Positions 1 through 7,641 of a stretch of 11,253 nt of DNA are shown here, piece after piece (position 1 is the first letter of the stretch; the number at the start of each line of letters is the position of its first letter). The stretch comes from Thermomicrobiales bacterium (lineage in GTDB: Bacteria > Chloroflexota > Limnocylindria > Limnocylindrales > CSP1-4). A model generated the notes under the pieces. It made no database searches and was not told where the DNA came from. It saw only the letters and a program-made list of their open reading frames with translations. Location: contig SPCO01000025.1 of assembly GCA_004525275.1 (NCBI GenBank), positions 1 through 11,253 on the forward strand. Reading direction: 5' to 3'. The translations under genes were made by a program, and so were the position numbers.

Positions 1-5
1 AGCCG

Positions 6-2258
6 TTACCCGAGGTCGCGCTGGACGCTGATGACATCCTTGAGCGTCTCGATCCGGCTCATCACCCGGGCCAACTGCGAGACCGAGTGGACCTGGATCG
101 TGGCGGTCACGACCGCCGTCTGATCCGGCGAGACGCCGACGTTCGCGGCGATGATATTGACCTTGTTTTCAGCGACGACCTGGGTGATGTCATTGAGCAG
201 CCCGGTCCGATCGAAGGCCTCGACCCGGATCGCGATCGGATACGACTCGGATGGCGCAGCTTCCCATTCGACGTCGACGAGTCGGCCGATCTCGCGCTCG
301 TTGATCACGGTCGGGCACCCCTGCAGGTGGACCGTCACGCCCTTGCCTCGGGTGATGAACCCGATGATCGGATCGCCTGGGATCGGGCTACAGCATTTGC
401 CGAAGCGCACGAGCAGATCGCCTACGCCCTTGACCCGGACGCCCCCGGTCCGCTCCTGGCGTGACGGCGGGGCGACCGTCGGCAACGTGCTCTGGACGTC
501 GTCCACGACACCGAGGCGCATGACCACGGTCTGGGCGCTGATCGCGCCATACCCGATGGCCGCCAAGAAGTCGTCGACCGTATCGTGGTTGTACTGCTTT
601 CCGACCTCGCCGATCTGGTCGATGCCGACAGCGGAGATCGACGTCCGGGCCAGCCGCCGCAGTTCGCGTTCGAGCGATTCTCGCCCGTGTACGATGTTCT
701 CGTCACGGTCCTTGCGCTTGAACCATTGCCGGATCTTCTCGCGGGCATGGCTGGTCCGGACGACATTCAACCAGTCGCGCGATGGACCGTGCTCGCCCTT
801 GGTGGTCACGACTTCGACGATGTCGCCGTTCTTGAGTCGATAGTCGAGTGGAACGAGTCGGTTGTTGACCTTGGCCCCGATCGTTCGGTGGCCGACATCG
901 GTATGGATCCGGTAGGCGAAGTCAAGCGGCGTCGCGCCCGCCGGCAGATCCTTGATATCTCCCTTCGGCGTGAACACGAAGACCTGATCCTGGAAGATGT
1001 CGAGCTTGATCCCCTCGACGAACTCCGTGGCGTCCGATTCGGAGACGTCGCGCTGCCAGTCCATCAGCTGACGCAGCCAGGCCAGCTTCGCGTCGTACTC
1101 TCGGTCGGATTTGGTTCCTTCCTTGTAGCGCCAATGGGCGGCGATGCCGACTTCGCTGACCTGATGCATCTGGTGGGTCCGGATCTGGATCTCGAGCGAC
1201 TTTCCGTCCAGGGCGATGACCGCGGTATGCAGGGACTGGTAGCGATTGTTCTTCGGGACGGCGATGTAATCGTCGAATTGGCCCGGGATGGGCCGCCAGA
1301 TCGAGTGGACGATACCCAGCGCGGCGTAGCAGTCTCGGACCTCGTCGACGAGCAGCCGGATGGCATACACGTCGTAGATCTCGCCGAACTCGGCGCTCTT
1401 GCGCTGCATCTTCTTCCAGATGCTGTAGATGTGTTTCGGTCGACCTTCGATGTCAGCCTCGATGCCGGAGGCCTCGAGATTCAGGCGAAGCGTCGCGATC
1501 GCGCGCTCGATGTAGGTCTCGCGGCCCTTGCGGCGCGTGTCGAGAAGCTTGGCCAGATCGCGGAAGCGCTCGGGCTCGAGCGCCTTGAAGGCCAGGTCTT
1601 CGAGCTCCCACTTGATCTGCCAGATCCCGAGCCGCTCCGCCAATGGCGCATAGATCTCCATGGTCTGGTGGGCGATCCGTTGTTGCTTCTCCAGGGGCAG
1701 GACAAACAGCGTCCGCATGTTGTGGAGCCGATCCGCAAGTTTGATGAGAACGACCCGGATGTCCTGGGCCGTCGCCAGGAGCATCTTCCGGATGTTCTCA
1801 GCCTGCTGTTGCTCGTGGCTATGAGTGCTGAATTTCGAGAGCTTGGTCACCCCGTCGACGAGTTGGGCGACCTCCGCTCCGAATTCCTCCTCGACGGACG
1901 TCAGGCTGTATTCGGTGTCCTCTGGCGCATCGTGGAGGAGTGCCGCCTGGATGGCCGTGGTATCGAGCCCGAGCTCCGCGAGGATCTGGGCGGAGGCGAT
2001 GGGATGGATGACGTACGGCTCGCCGGTCGCGCGCGTCTGGCCCTCGTGCGCCTCGACGGCCCGGTCGAAGGCCCGTCCGACAGGCTCGAGATCAGCGTTG
2101 GGATGCTCGGCGGTGATGGCCGCGTACAGAAGCGCACGGAGGGCCTCGAGATCGGGGCTGTCGCCGCCCGGATCCGCGCTGACGACCGGCGCCCGTCGAG
2201 GACCGCGCTTGCTGCCAGGGTCGGCCGATGTCTTGGGATGCGGTGTCGTGCTCGCCAT
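6..2258 (-). CDS. relA: RelA/SpoT-family (p)ppGpp synthetase/hydrolase, long form
   Basis: This 750-residue cytosolic enzyme makes (p)ppGpp from ATP and GTP/GDP and probably also degrades it. Domain order is complete: HD hydrolase (about 55-210), synthetase (about 260-375), TGS (about 420-485), helical, zinc-finger-like (about 610-660; GKCCSPIPGD with C622/C623, then H644 and C648) and C-terminal ACT (about 670-748). The hydrolase residues H85, H109-D110, E113-D114, D176 and N180 all sit 32 positions beyond their Rel_Seq counterparts, so the site looks intact. Synthetase D296 and E356 are present. The motif separating RXKD (bifunctional) from EXDD (RelA) reads QFDD at 327-330, which is unusual with an intact HD site. 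I chose ATG 2258, 16 bases after murE; the frame stays open upstream to 2414, but that stretch lies inside murE. A GAGGG lies 13 bases before the ATG. The stop is TAA. The family call is very secure; bifunctionality is inferred. Confidence 0.96.
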   Translation of the reverse strand: MASTTPHPKTSADPGSKRGPRRAPVVSADPGGDSPDLEALRALLYAAITAEHPNADLEPVGRAFDRAVEAHEGQTRATGEPYVIHPIASAQILAELGLDTTAIQAALLHDAPEDTEYSLTSVEEEFGAEVAQLVDGVTKLSKFSTHSHEQQQAENIRKMLLATAQDIRVVLIKLADRLHNMRTLFVLPLEKQQRIAHQTMEIYAPLAERLGIWQIKWELEDLAFKALEPERFRDLAKLLDTRRKGRETYIERAIATLRLNLEASGIEADIEGRPKHIYSIWKKMQRKSAEFGEIYDVYAIRLLVDEVRDCYAALGIVHSIWRPIPGQFDDYIAVPKNNRYQSLHTAVIALDGKSLEIQIRTHQMHQVSEVGIAAHWRYKEGTKSDREYDAKLAWLRQLMDWQRDVSESDATEFVEGIKLDIFQDQVFVFTPKGDIKDLPAGATPLDFAYRIHTDVGHRTIGAKVNNRLVPLDYRLKNGDIVEVVTTKGEHGPSRDWLNVVRTSHAREKIRQWFKRKDRDENIVHGRESLERELRRLARTSISAVGIDQIGEVGKQYNHDTVDDFLAAIGYGAISAQTVVMRLGVVDDVQSTLPTVAPPSRQERTGGVRVKGVGDLLVRFGKCCSPIPGDPIIGFITRGKGVTVHLQGCPTVINEREIGRLVDVEWEAAPSESYPIAIRVEAFDRTGLLNDITQVVAENKVNIIAANVGVSPDQTAVVTATIQVHSVSQLARVMSRIETLKDVISVQRDLG

Positions 2259-2271
2259 CCGGGCAAGGATA

Positions 2272-2276
2272 CCCTC
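2272..2276 (-). promoter_or_regulatory. Possible ribosome binding site for relA
   Basis: GAGGG overlaps the murE TGA stop and lies 13 bases before the relA ATG. The spacing is longer than the usual 5-9 bases, so it is a weak candidate. It does support the ATG at 2258, and ribosomes ending murE would finish on top of it, which suggests coupled translation. Confidence 0.4.
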
Positions 2277-3900
2277 AGCCGTATCCGATCTTGCGCAACG
2301 CCGCTTCTGCCTCGGCGCGCTCGTCCCAGGCCATCGGACCATCGGGACCGATGATCGCCTGCTCGTGGCCTTTGCCGGCCAGGAGGACGATATCGCCGGG
2401 GCGGGCCTGCTCAAGGGCGGCGGCGATCGCCGATCGCCGATCGGTGATCACGAGCAGGTCGTGGTCGCGACGCTTGCCGGCCATTTCGGCGCCCTGCGCG
2501 ATCGCATCCACGATCGCGTCGCGATCCTCTCCCCGGGGATCCTCGTCGGTCACCACGACGATGCGGGCACGCTCGCCGGCGACCCGGCCCATCATCGGGC
2601 GCTTGGATGTGTCCCGCTCGCCGGCAGAACCGAAGACGGCGATCAGCCCCCCGCCCCGGGATGCCGCGACCGGCGCGAGCATATCGAGCACGGTCTGGAG
2701 CGACGCCGGGCTGTGGGCGAAGTCGACGATGACCCCGAACGGCTGGCCAAGATCGACCCGCTCCATCCGCCCGGGCACGACCTCCAGCCCAGAGATGCCG
2801 TGCCTGACCGCGGCGGGGTCGAGGCCGACGGCCTCCCCGAAGGCGATCACGGCCAGTGCGTTGTGAACGTTGAATCGACCAGCCAGCCGGACTTCGACCA
2901 TCGAGGCGCCGGACGGCGCGTCGTACCTGACCCGGATCCGATGCGAATCCTCCTCGACGCTGGTCGCCCGGATGTCGGCGGCAGGATCGGTGCCGTAGGT
3001 CAGGACGCGAGCACCAGCCGCCTGGGCCACGCCGACGAACAGACTGGCCGACGGGTCGTCGGCATTGACGATCCCGGCCCGAGGCCAGGCCAGTGGTCCA
3101 ACGCCATGCTCGATCTTCTCAAAGAGGCGCAGCTTGGCGTCCCGATAGGCTTCCCAGGTCCCGTGCAACTCCAGGTGCTCATGGGTCAGGTTGGTCAGGA
3201 TCGCGATGTCATACGCGACATCATCGACTCGACCGAGTGCGAGCCCATGAGAGGTGGTCTCGACGACCGCCGCCTGATCAGCGCCGAGGACCATCGCCCG
3301 GAGGGCTCGCTGGAGAGCCGGCGCCTCGGGGGTCGTCGCGTGTTCGACGTTGGCCGCCTGGGTACCACCGATCCGGGTCTCGGCCGTGCCGATCATCCCG
3401 GTTCGGATCCCGGCCGCCTCGAGTGCGGCGACGGCCAGGAACGACGTCGTCGTCTTGCCATCCGTGCCCGTGATCCCAACGACCGCCAGGGCCTGGCTTG
3501 GGTCTCCGTACCACCAGGCCGCAGCCGCGGCCAGAGCGGGCCGTGGATCGTCCACGACGATCTGCGGGAGATCGACGCCCGCGACCGGGTGCGCCACGAT
3601 CGCGACGGCGGCACCCGCCGCAGCGGCCGAAGCGACGAAGCTGTGGCCGTCGACGTGCATTCCAGGGATCGCCACGAACAGGGACCCCGGCCGGACCTCG
3701 CGGGAGTCATGAGTCACGCCCAGGATCCCCAAGCCGGCGAGACTTGCGGCTCCGATGGGCTGGTCAGCGAGTCGGGTCTCGAGCACGCGGACGCCCTCCG
3801 CCTGACCATGGCCAGTCAAGCGCTCAATCAGGGTGCCGAGTGGCTCCGGTTTGGTCGGTTCCGCAGCTGCCAGGAGGTCACCGATCGTGCGCTTGGTCAT
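2275..3900 (-). CDS. murE: UDP-N-acetylmuramoyl-L-alanyl-D-glutamate ligase, MurE
   Basis: MurE is a cytoplasmic ATP-dependent ligase that adds the third, diamino residue to UDP-MurNAc-L-Ala-D-Glu. All three Mur domains are visible: an N-terminal UDP-binding region with THDSR at 63-67, a central ATPase with the P-loop GITGTDGKTTT at 142-152, HATTPEAP at 187-194, ETTSHGL at 214-220 and the probable carbamoylated lysine K256 (YRDAK), and a C-terminal domain with DFAHSPASL near 393-401 and GKGHE at 509-513. The amino-acid selectivity motif, DNPR in diaminopimelate enzymes, is EDPR at 453-456, so the substrate (DAP, Lys or Orn) cannot be read from it. At 541 residues it is about 40 longer than typical, all at the N-terminus. 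ATG 3900 overlaps the preceding stop as ATGA; GTG 3786, with a strong ribosome binding site, would give a usual-length 503-residue protein. MurF is not adjacent. Function is secure; the start is less so. Confidence 0.96.
   Translation of the reverse strand: MTKRTIGDLLAAAEPTKPEPLGTLIERLTGHGQAEGVRVLETRLADQPIGAASLAGLGILGVTHDSREVRPGSLFVAIPGMHVDGHSFVASAAAAGAAVAIVAHPVAGVDLPQIVVDDPRPALAAAAAWWYGDPSQALAVVGITGTDGKTTTSFLAVAALEAAGIRTGMIGTAETRIGGTQAANVEHATTPEAPALQRALRAMVLGADQAAVVETTSHGLALGRVDDVAYDIAILTNLTHEHLELHGTWEAYRDAKLRLFEKIEHGVGPLAWPRAGIVNADDPSASLFVGVAQAAGARVLTYGTDPAADIRATSVEEDSHRIRVRYDAPSGASMVEVRLAGRFNVHNALAVIAFGEAVGLDPAAVRHGISGLEVVPGRMERVDLGQPFGVIVDFAHSPASLQTVLDMLAPVAASRGGGLIAVFGSAGERDTSKRPMMGRVAGERARIVVVTDEDPRGEDRDAIVDAIAQGAEMAGKRRDHDLLVITDRRSAIAAALEQARPGDIVLLAGKGHEQAIIGPDGPMAWDERAEAEAALRKIGYG
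3784..3799 (-). promoter_or_regulatory. Alternative murE start: GGAGG ribosome binding site plus GTG
   Basis: Inside the annotated murE, GGAGG (plus-strand 3795-3799) lies 8 bases before an in-frame GTG at 3786-3784. This is a better Shine-Dalgarno arrangement than any at the upstream ATG. Starting here gives 503 residues and puts the DSR motif at residues 27-29, close to its place in E. coli MurE. Against it, the ATG at 3900 keeps the 4-base overlap pattern seen throughout the operon. Both starts could be used. Confidence 0.35.
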
Positions 3901-5018
3901 CGTCGTCCCGCCAGGCCCGCCAGCCGACTTGCGACGCGGCCAAGCTGGTAGCCGCGTTGGTCATACGCCCGTTCATGGGCGCCCGTCAATGCCAGCCAGC
4001 GCCCGCCGAATGAGGTCTTGTGCTGATAGAGGCCATACAGAGCGTCGCCCTTCTGCGGTTGGCCACGAGCGCCAGCCGTGTCGACGCCTCCGAGATCCAT
4101 CTCTGTAGAGCCTTCGCGAATGGCCAGCTGGATCGCCCGCCAGCGCAGGAGATGCAGCGCACCCGGATGACTGGCTCGCATCGCTGCATGATCACCCGAG
4201 TGCACGGTCGACAGACGTCCACCATGGCGGTACAGGATCAGGCCGGCGAGGTCCTCGTTCGCCGCGCGATCCAGGCGCGCCTCCAGGTAGACCAGGTGGC
4301 CAGCCGCGAGCGCCGCCCGCCACCACGAGACGAACCCGGCTCGCGGTCCGAAGCTGAACTGGCGACGTTCGCCGGTCTCGAGGAGCAGATCGTAGAAGGC
4401 ATCGAGTGCCCCGTCGGACGGCTCGGTCGGAGCCACGAAGCCCTCACCTGCGCCATCGGTTCCGGCCCGGGCATCGTGGCGGACCACAGTGACGCCGGCG
4501 GCCTCGGCAGCGCGGATGCGTTGCCGGGTCGACTTGGCCGTGGCCTGCAGCACGGTAGACTCGTCCGCTCCGGGGCCGAGCGGCAAGCTGACACGGTGAC
4601 GCGACGGCTGGATCTCCTCGATCGCATGGAACCCGGCCGCCTCGATCGTCGATCGATACTCCGCCGCGGCGGCAGGAACCTCGGCATCCGCGGCCAGGAC
4701 ATCGATCCCGTCTGCGGCGAGGAAGTCGCCTACCGCGACCAGACGCGACGCGAGGTGCGCTGGGTCCGCCCCAAGCGGGACCGGACCACGCGGGATATAC
4801 GCGCTTCCGCCGCGGACCATCGGCCAGGCTCGGGTCAAGGCCAGGACCCGCCCGCCGTCGGCACCGACAAGGAACCGAGGCGTCCAGCCGGATCGCCCGC
4901 GATGCGCGGCCCATGCTCGAGATTGGTAGACGTGCCCGCCTGGTTCATCCACGCACCGAGCGTCCCAGTCGGCGAGTTCACCCGGGTCGGCATCATGAAA
5001 AGTCCGCGTCAAGCTCAT
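3897..5018 (-). CDS. FemAB/FemX-type peptidoglycan bridge aminoacyltransferase (copy 1)
   Basis: This 373-residue protein belongs to the FemABX (GNAT-fold) family. Characterised members move an amino acid from aminoacyl-tRNA to the side-chain amine of the third stem residue of a peptidoglycan precursor, at the inner membrane face. Seen here: an N-terminal YQSRAWAAHRGRSGW block (31-45), AYIPRGPVPLG (73-83), and the C-terminal signature of HLLRWRAIQLAIREG (289-303), EMDLGGVD and ALYGLYQHKTSFGG (326-339). It is Ala-rich with no signal peptide or membrane segment. I chose ATG 5018, overlapping the previous stop as ATGA; the frame is open to 5093, but that adds 25 residues of Arg/Gly-rich shadow from the neighbouring gene. 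It shares motif order with the gene just upstream and looks like an old tandem duplicate. The position before murE fits a role in making a cross-bridge. The amino acid added cannot be read from sequence; some family members act on other substrates. Confidence 0.85.
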   Translation of the reverse strand: MSLTRTFHDADPGELADWDARCVDEPGGHVYQSRAWAAHRGRSGWTPRFLVGADGGRVLALTRAWPMVRGGSAYIPRGPVPLGADPAHLASRLVAVGDFLAADGIDVLAADAEVPAAAAEYRSTIEAAGFHAIEEIQPSRHRVSLPLGPGADESTVLQATAKSTRQRIRAAEAAGVTVVRHDARAGTDGAGEGFVAPTEPSDGALDAFYDLLLETGERRQFSFGPRAGFVSWWRAALAAGHLVYLEARLDRAANEDLAGLILYRHGGRLSTVHSGDHAAMRASHPGALHLLRWRAIQLAIREGSTEMDLGGVDTAGARGQPQKGDALYGLYQHKTSFGGRWLALTGAHERAYDQRGYQLGRVASRLAGLAGRR

Positions 5019-6076
5019 TCGGCCGCCTGATCGCCCGTCCCGAACGCCGCGGCCTCCGACTCGCCACGCACGCCATGGCGACGACGCGCCCACGTCGCGC
5101 GGCCACGCCGGGCAACCTCGTATACCCGGCGCCCGAACGGATCCAGGACGAGATCCCAGGCCCCGACATAGCGGACCTCACGTCCTCCGAACCCGGTCTT
5201 GAAGTGGGCGATCCCCCCAGTCGCCAGGCCCCACAGGTCGTAGCTCGTCGCACCGGCCTCGCGGGATGAGCGGATCGCCTCCCACTTGAGGAGGTAGTTG
5301 GCACGCGACTCCGCGCCCGCCGCGGTCATCCCGCCGTACGGCTCGACGACCCGAGGGCCACATCGAACGAGAAACAGCGTCGCCTGCGGTTCGCCGTCGG
5401 CCGTCTGGGCGAACAAGAGCCGGGCGTCGCCGGTCGGGGCGAAGGAGCGCCAGATGTCGCGGTAGGCGGACTCGGCTCGGATGAGAAACCCAGCTCGATC
5501 GGCGGTCTCGCGGTAGATCCGATAGAACTCGCCCAGTCGCGATTCGTCGCCATCGACCACCCTGATGCCACCGGTCCGGGCCTTGTTGACGTATTGGCGC
5601 CACTTCTTTCGGAGATCGCCCCAGAGGCTGGCCTCGTCGGCGCCGAGGTCGATGATCCTCGTGGCATTCGGCTGGATCGCTGCGGCCGGGCGCCAACCGG
5701 CCGCACGCAGGGCACGCCGCAGCTCGCCGTCGGGATCGGACGGTCCATCGGTCTCGATCTCCGGGTCGATCCGCAGGTGGCTGATCCGCCCCGCTTTGGA
5801 CGTGAGCTCGCCGTGCACGGCGGCCGTGAACCGCCCGATCGCCGGACCGTCCCAGCCCATCGTGACCGGGCCGCGCGGCGCATAGGCGAAGCCCCACGGC
5901 ATGGGGCTGGGCCGCCGGACAAGGATCTGCGCGCCGACCGGGCCATCGGCAATCAGCCGGTGTGCCGTCCAGCCATTGACGGCCTTGACGGCAGCCCAGG
6001 CGCTGGTCTGCAGATACGAGCCCGGGCTGCTCTCCCTCACAAAGTGATCCCAGTCCGCCGACTCGACGGCCGTCAC
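5015..6076 (-). CDS. FemAB/FemX-type peptidoglycan bridge aminoacyltransferase (copy 2)
   Basis: This 353-residue FemABX-family protein carries the family blocks more clearly than its neighbour: YLQTSAWAAVKAVNGW (21-36), FAYAPRGPVTMGWDG (63-77), the basic RKKWRQYVNKARTGGIRV segment (156-173), EPYGGM (245-250), YLLKWEAI (261-268) and HFKTGFGG (291-298). The stretch between LWGLA and the FKTGFGG motif is short, lacking the loop that copy 1 has there. The C-terminus (about 314-353) is basic and then acidic and not conserved-looking. The start is GTG at 6076, overlapping the murJ stop as GTGA; no Shine-Dalgarno is visible, so translation probably relies on coupling. By family knowledge it would add an amino acid to the diamino residue of the stem peptide using aminoacyl-tRNA. 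Two copies in tandem suggest sequential addition to a bridge, which is inference. Family membership is secure; substrate is unknown. Confidence 0.88.
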   Translation of the reverse strand: MTAVESADWDHFVRESSPGSYLQTSAWAAVKAVNGWTAHRLIADGPVGAQILVRRPSPMPWGFAYAPRGPVTMGWDGPAIGRFTAAVHGELTSKAGRISHLRIDPEIETDGPSDPDGELRRALRAAGWRPAAAIQPNATRIIDLGADEASLWGDLRKKWRQYVNKARTGGIRVVDGDESRLGEFYRIYRETADRAGFLIRAESAYRDIWRSFAPTGDARLLFAQTADGEPQATLFLVRCGPRVVEPYGGMTAAGAESRANYLLKWEAIRSSREAGATSYDLWGLATGGIAHFKTGFGGREVRYVGAWDLVLDPFGRRVYEVARRGRATWARRRHGVRGESEAAAFGTGDQAAE

Positions 6077-7641
6077 GGCCGGCTCGGGCGGCGGAGCAGA
6101 TCGGCCATGATCCCGACCATAGACGGCAGTTCCGGGATCCGCAAGGCGAGCGAGATGACCGCATAGACGACCCCAAAGGCCAGGCTGACGGCCACGATCG
6201 GCACGATCTGGACCAACCGACCGGATGTCAGCGCCACAAACCCATCGACGCCCGCCAACGCGACGATGCCCGCGAGACTCGCGATCGCGCTCCCGATGAC
6301 AGCCTCGACTCCAACACGTCCGAGGCCGCTGAGCGCGAAATGGGTCAGCCGCCGGGCGAGGATGGCGAGCAGGAAGAGCGCCTCGAGCCAGGCCGCGACA
6401 GCGATCGCGAGAGCGATCCCGGGTAGTCCGAGCGACCCCACCAGGATCACGGCCAGCGTGCAGTTGATCGCGACTGCACCGACCGCGGCCGCTACGGGGG
6501 TGACCGTGTCCTGGCGAGCGTAGAAGGCACGGGCAAGGACGGCGATCATCGCATGGGCGGTCAGGCCGAGGACGAACCCGACGAGGGTCAGCGCGATCAG
6601 GTCAAGATCGGCCCTCGTGATGCTGCCCCCTCCGAAGAGCAGCTCGACCACGGGCTGGCGGAGGATGGCCATCAACGCGGATATCGGGACCATCACGTAG
6701 ACGAGGAGGCGGAGGGCGCGGGTCAGGAGCGCGGCAAATGCCTCCTCGCGCCCGATCGCGGCGTCGCGCGACAGGGTCGGTAACAGGACGATCCCGAGGG
6801 GAACGCCGATGATGCCGAGCGGGATCTGGAGCAACGCGAATGCGAAGTTGAAGTCGGCGACCGCACCCGACGCGAGCAAGCTGGCGAGCGCCGTCACCAC
6901 GATGAACGTGATCTGGGTCACACCGAGGCCGATGGCCCGTGGTGCCATCAGGGTCAGCGCCTTGCGCGATTCAAGATCGGCCAGGTCGATCCGCGGTTCG
7001 TAGCGGAACCCGAGGCGGGCCACGGGTCGAAGTTGCACGAGGAGATGACCCAGGGAGCCGGCGACGACGCTCAGGGCCAGGCCTTCGATCCCAAGGCTCG
7101 GACCGAGGATCAGGGCTCCGCCGATGATCGCGAGGTTGTAGACGACCGGGGCCACCGCCGACGCCGCGAACCGACCACCGGCATTGAGAACGCTCGTCGC
7201 GACCGCACCCATCGCCAGGAAGATCGGGCTCAGGAGCATGATCCGGGTCAGATCGATGGTCTGATCCAGCTTGGCGCCCTCGAAGCCAGGGGTGATGATC
7301 GGGACGACGACCGGGGCCAGGATGAACAGAGCTACGGTCAGAACGAGCAGGCCGATGAGCATGAGGTTGATGACCGTGGAAACGACGCGCCAGGCGCGCG
7401 CCCGTTCGTCCGTCGTGAACAGCCCGGAGACGATCGGGATGAGCGCGGACGACAACGCCCCGGCCGCGACGAGTTGGAAGATGAGGTCGGGGATCCGGAA
7501 GGCCGCGAAGAATGCGTCGAGTTCCGTCGCCGGGAATGCGTTGGCGATGACGACCACGCGAACGTAACCCAGGATTCGCGCGACGAGGAAGGCGCTCGAA
7601 ACGATGAGCCCGGCGCGAGCGAGCGTGCTGGCTGCGCTCAC
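6073..7641 (-). CDS. murJ: Lipid II flippase MurJ (MviN family)
   Basis: MurJ is an inner-membrane MOP-superfamily protein that flips lipid II to the outer face for peptidoglycan assembly. This 522-residue protein is very hydrophobic along nearly its whole length, consistent with the family's 14 membrane helices. Family marks are R22 and R28 in VARILGYVR, R49 in AAFRIPDLIFQLVAAGALS, the IPLGIIGVPLGIVLLPTLSR block (273-292) and RAFYARQDTVTP (371-382). At the place of E. coli R270, just before IPLG, the residue is A269, so that arginine of the central cavity is missing; the three N-terminal arginines remain. The start is GTG 7641, overlapping the recombinase stop as GTGA, with no Shine-Dalgarno. 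It lies before two FemAB genes and murE, so precursor building and export genes are together. Identification is strong; the missing arginine may be normal for this lineage. Confidence 0.95.
   Translation of the reverse strand: MSAASTLARAGLIVSSAFLVARILGYVRVVVIANAFPATELDAFFAAFRIPDLIFQLVAAGALSSALIPIVSGLFTTDERARAWRVVSTVINLMLIGLLVLTVALFILAPVVVPIITPGFEGAKLDQTIDLTRIMLLSPIFLAMGAVATSVLNAGGRFAASAVAPVVYNLAIIGGALILGPSLGIEGLALSVVAGSLGHLLVQLRPVARLGFRYEPRIDLADLESRKALTLMAPRAIGLGVTQITFIVVTALASLLASGAVADFNFAFALLQIPLGIIGVPLGIVLLPTLSRDAAIGREEAFAALLTRALRLLVYVMVPISALMAILRQPVVELLFGGGSITRADLDLIALTLVGFVLGLTAHAMIAVLARAFYARQDTVTPVAAAVGAVAINCTLAVILVGSLGLPGIALAIAVAAWLEALFLLAILARRLTHFALSGLGRVGVEAVIGSAIASLAGIVALAGVDGFVALTSGRLVQIVPIVAVSLAFGVVYAVISLALRIPELPSMVGIMADLLRRPSRP

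Noticed and set aside
585..2354. A 589-codon plus-strand ORF opposite relA
   Set aside because: It lies almost wholly antisense to a complete, well-conserved Rel gene, shows no recognisable domain, and is expected in GC-rich DNA where stops are rare in antisense frames.
2259..2414. An upstream extension of relA to 2414 (52 more residues)
   Set aside because: The extension overlaps the end of murE, has a Ser/Arg/Pro-rich shadow-like composition, and the ATG at 2258 fits the murE stop and the start of the conserved region.
1825..3951. A 708-codon plus-strand ORF opposite relA and murE
   Set aside because: It runs antisense across two secure genes and their junction, is rich in Arg, Gly, Pro and Asp as shadow frames are, and has no recognisable motif.
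4020..5030. A 336-codon plus-strand ORF opposite the first FemAB gene, and a 321-codon one opposite topA at 9974-10939
   Set aside because: Both are antisense to clear conserved genes and have no motif or plausible start signal.
5019..5093. An upstream extension of the first FemAB gene to 5093
   Set aside because: It would overlap the second FemAB gene by 75 more bases with an Arg/Gly-rich segment; the ATG at 5018 matches the ATGA overlap used at the next junction.
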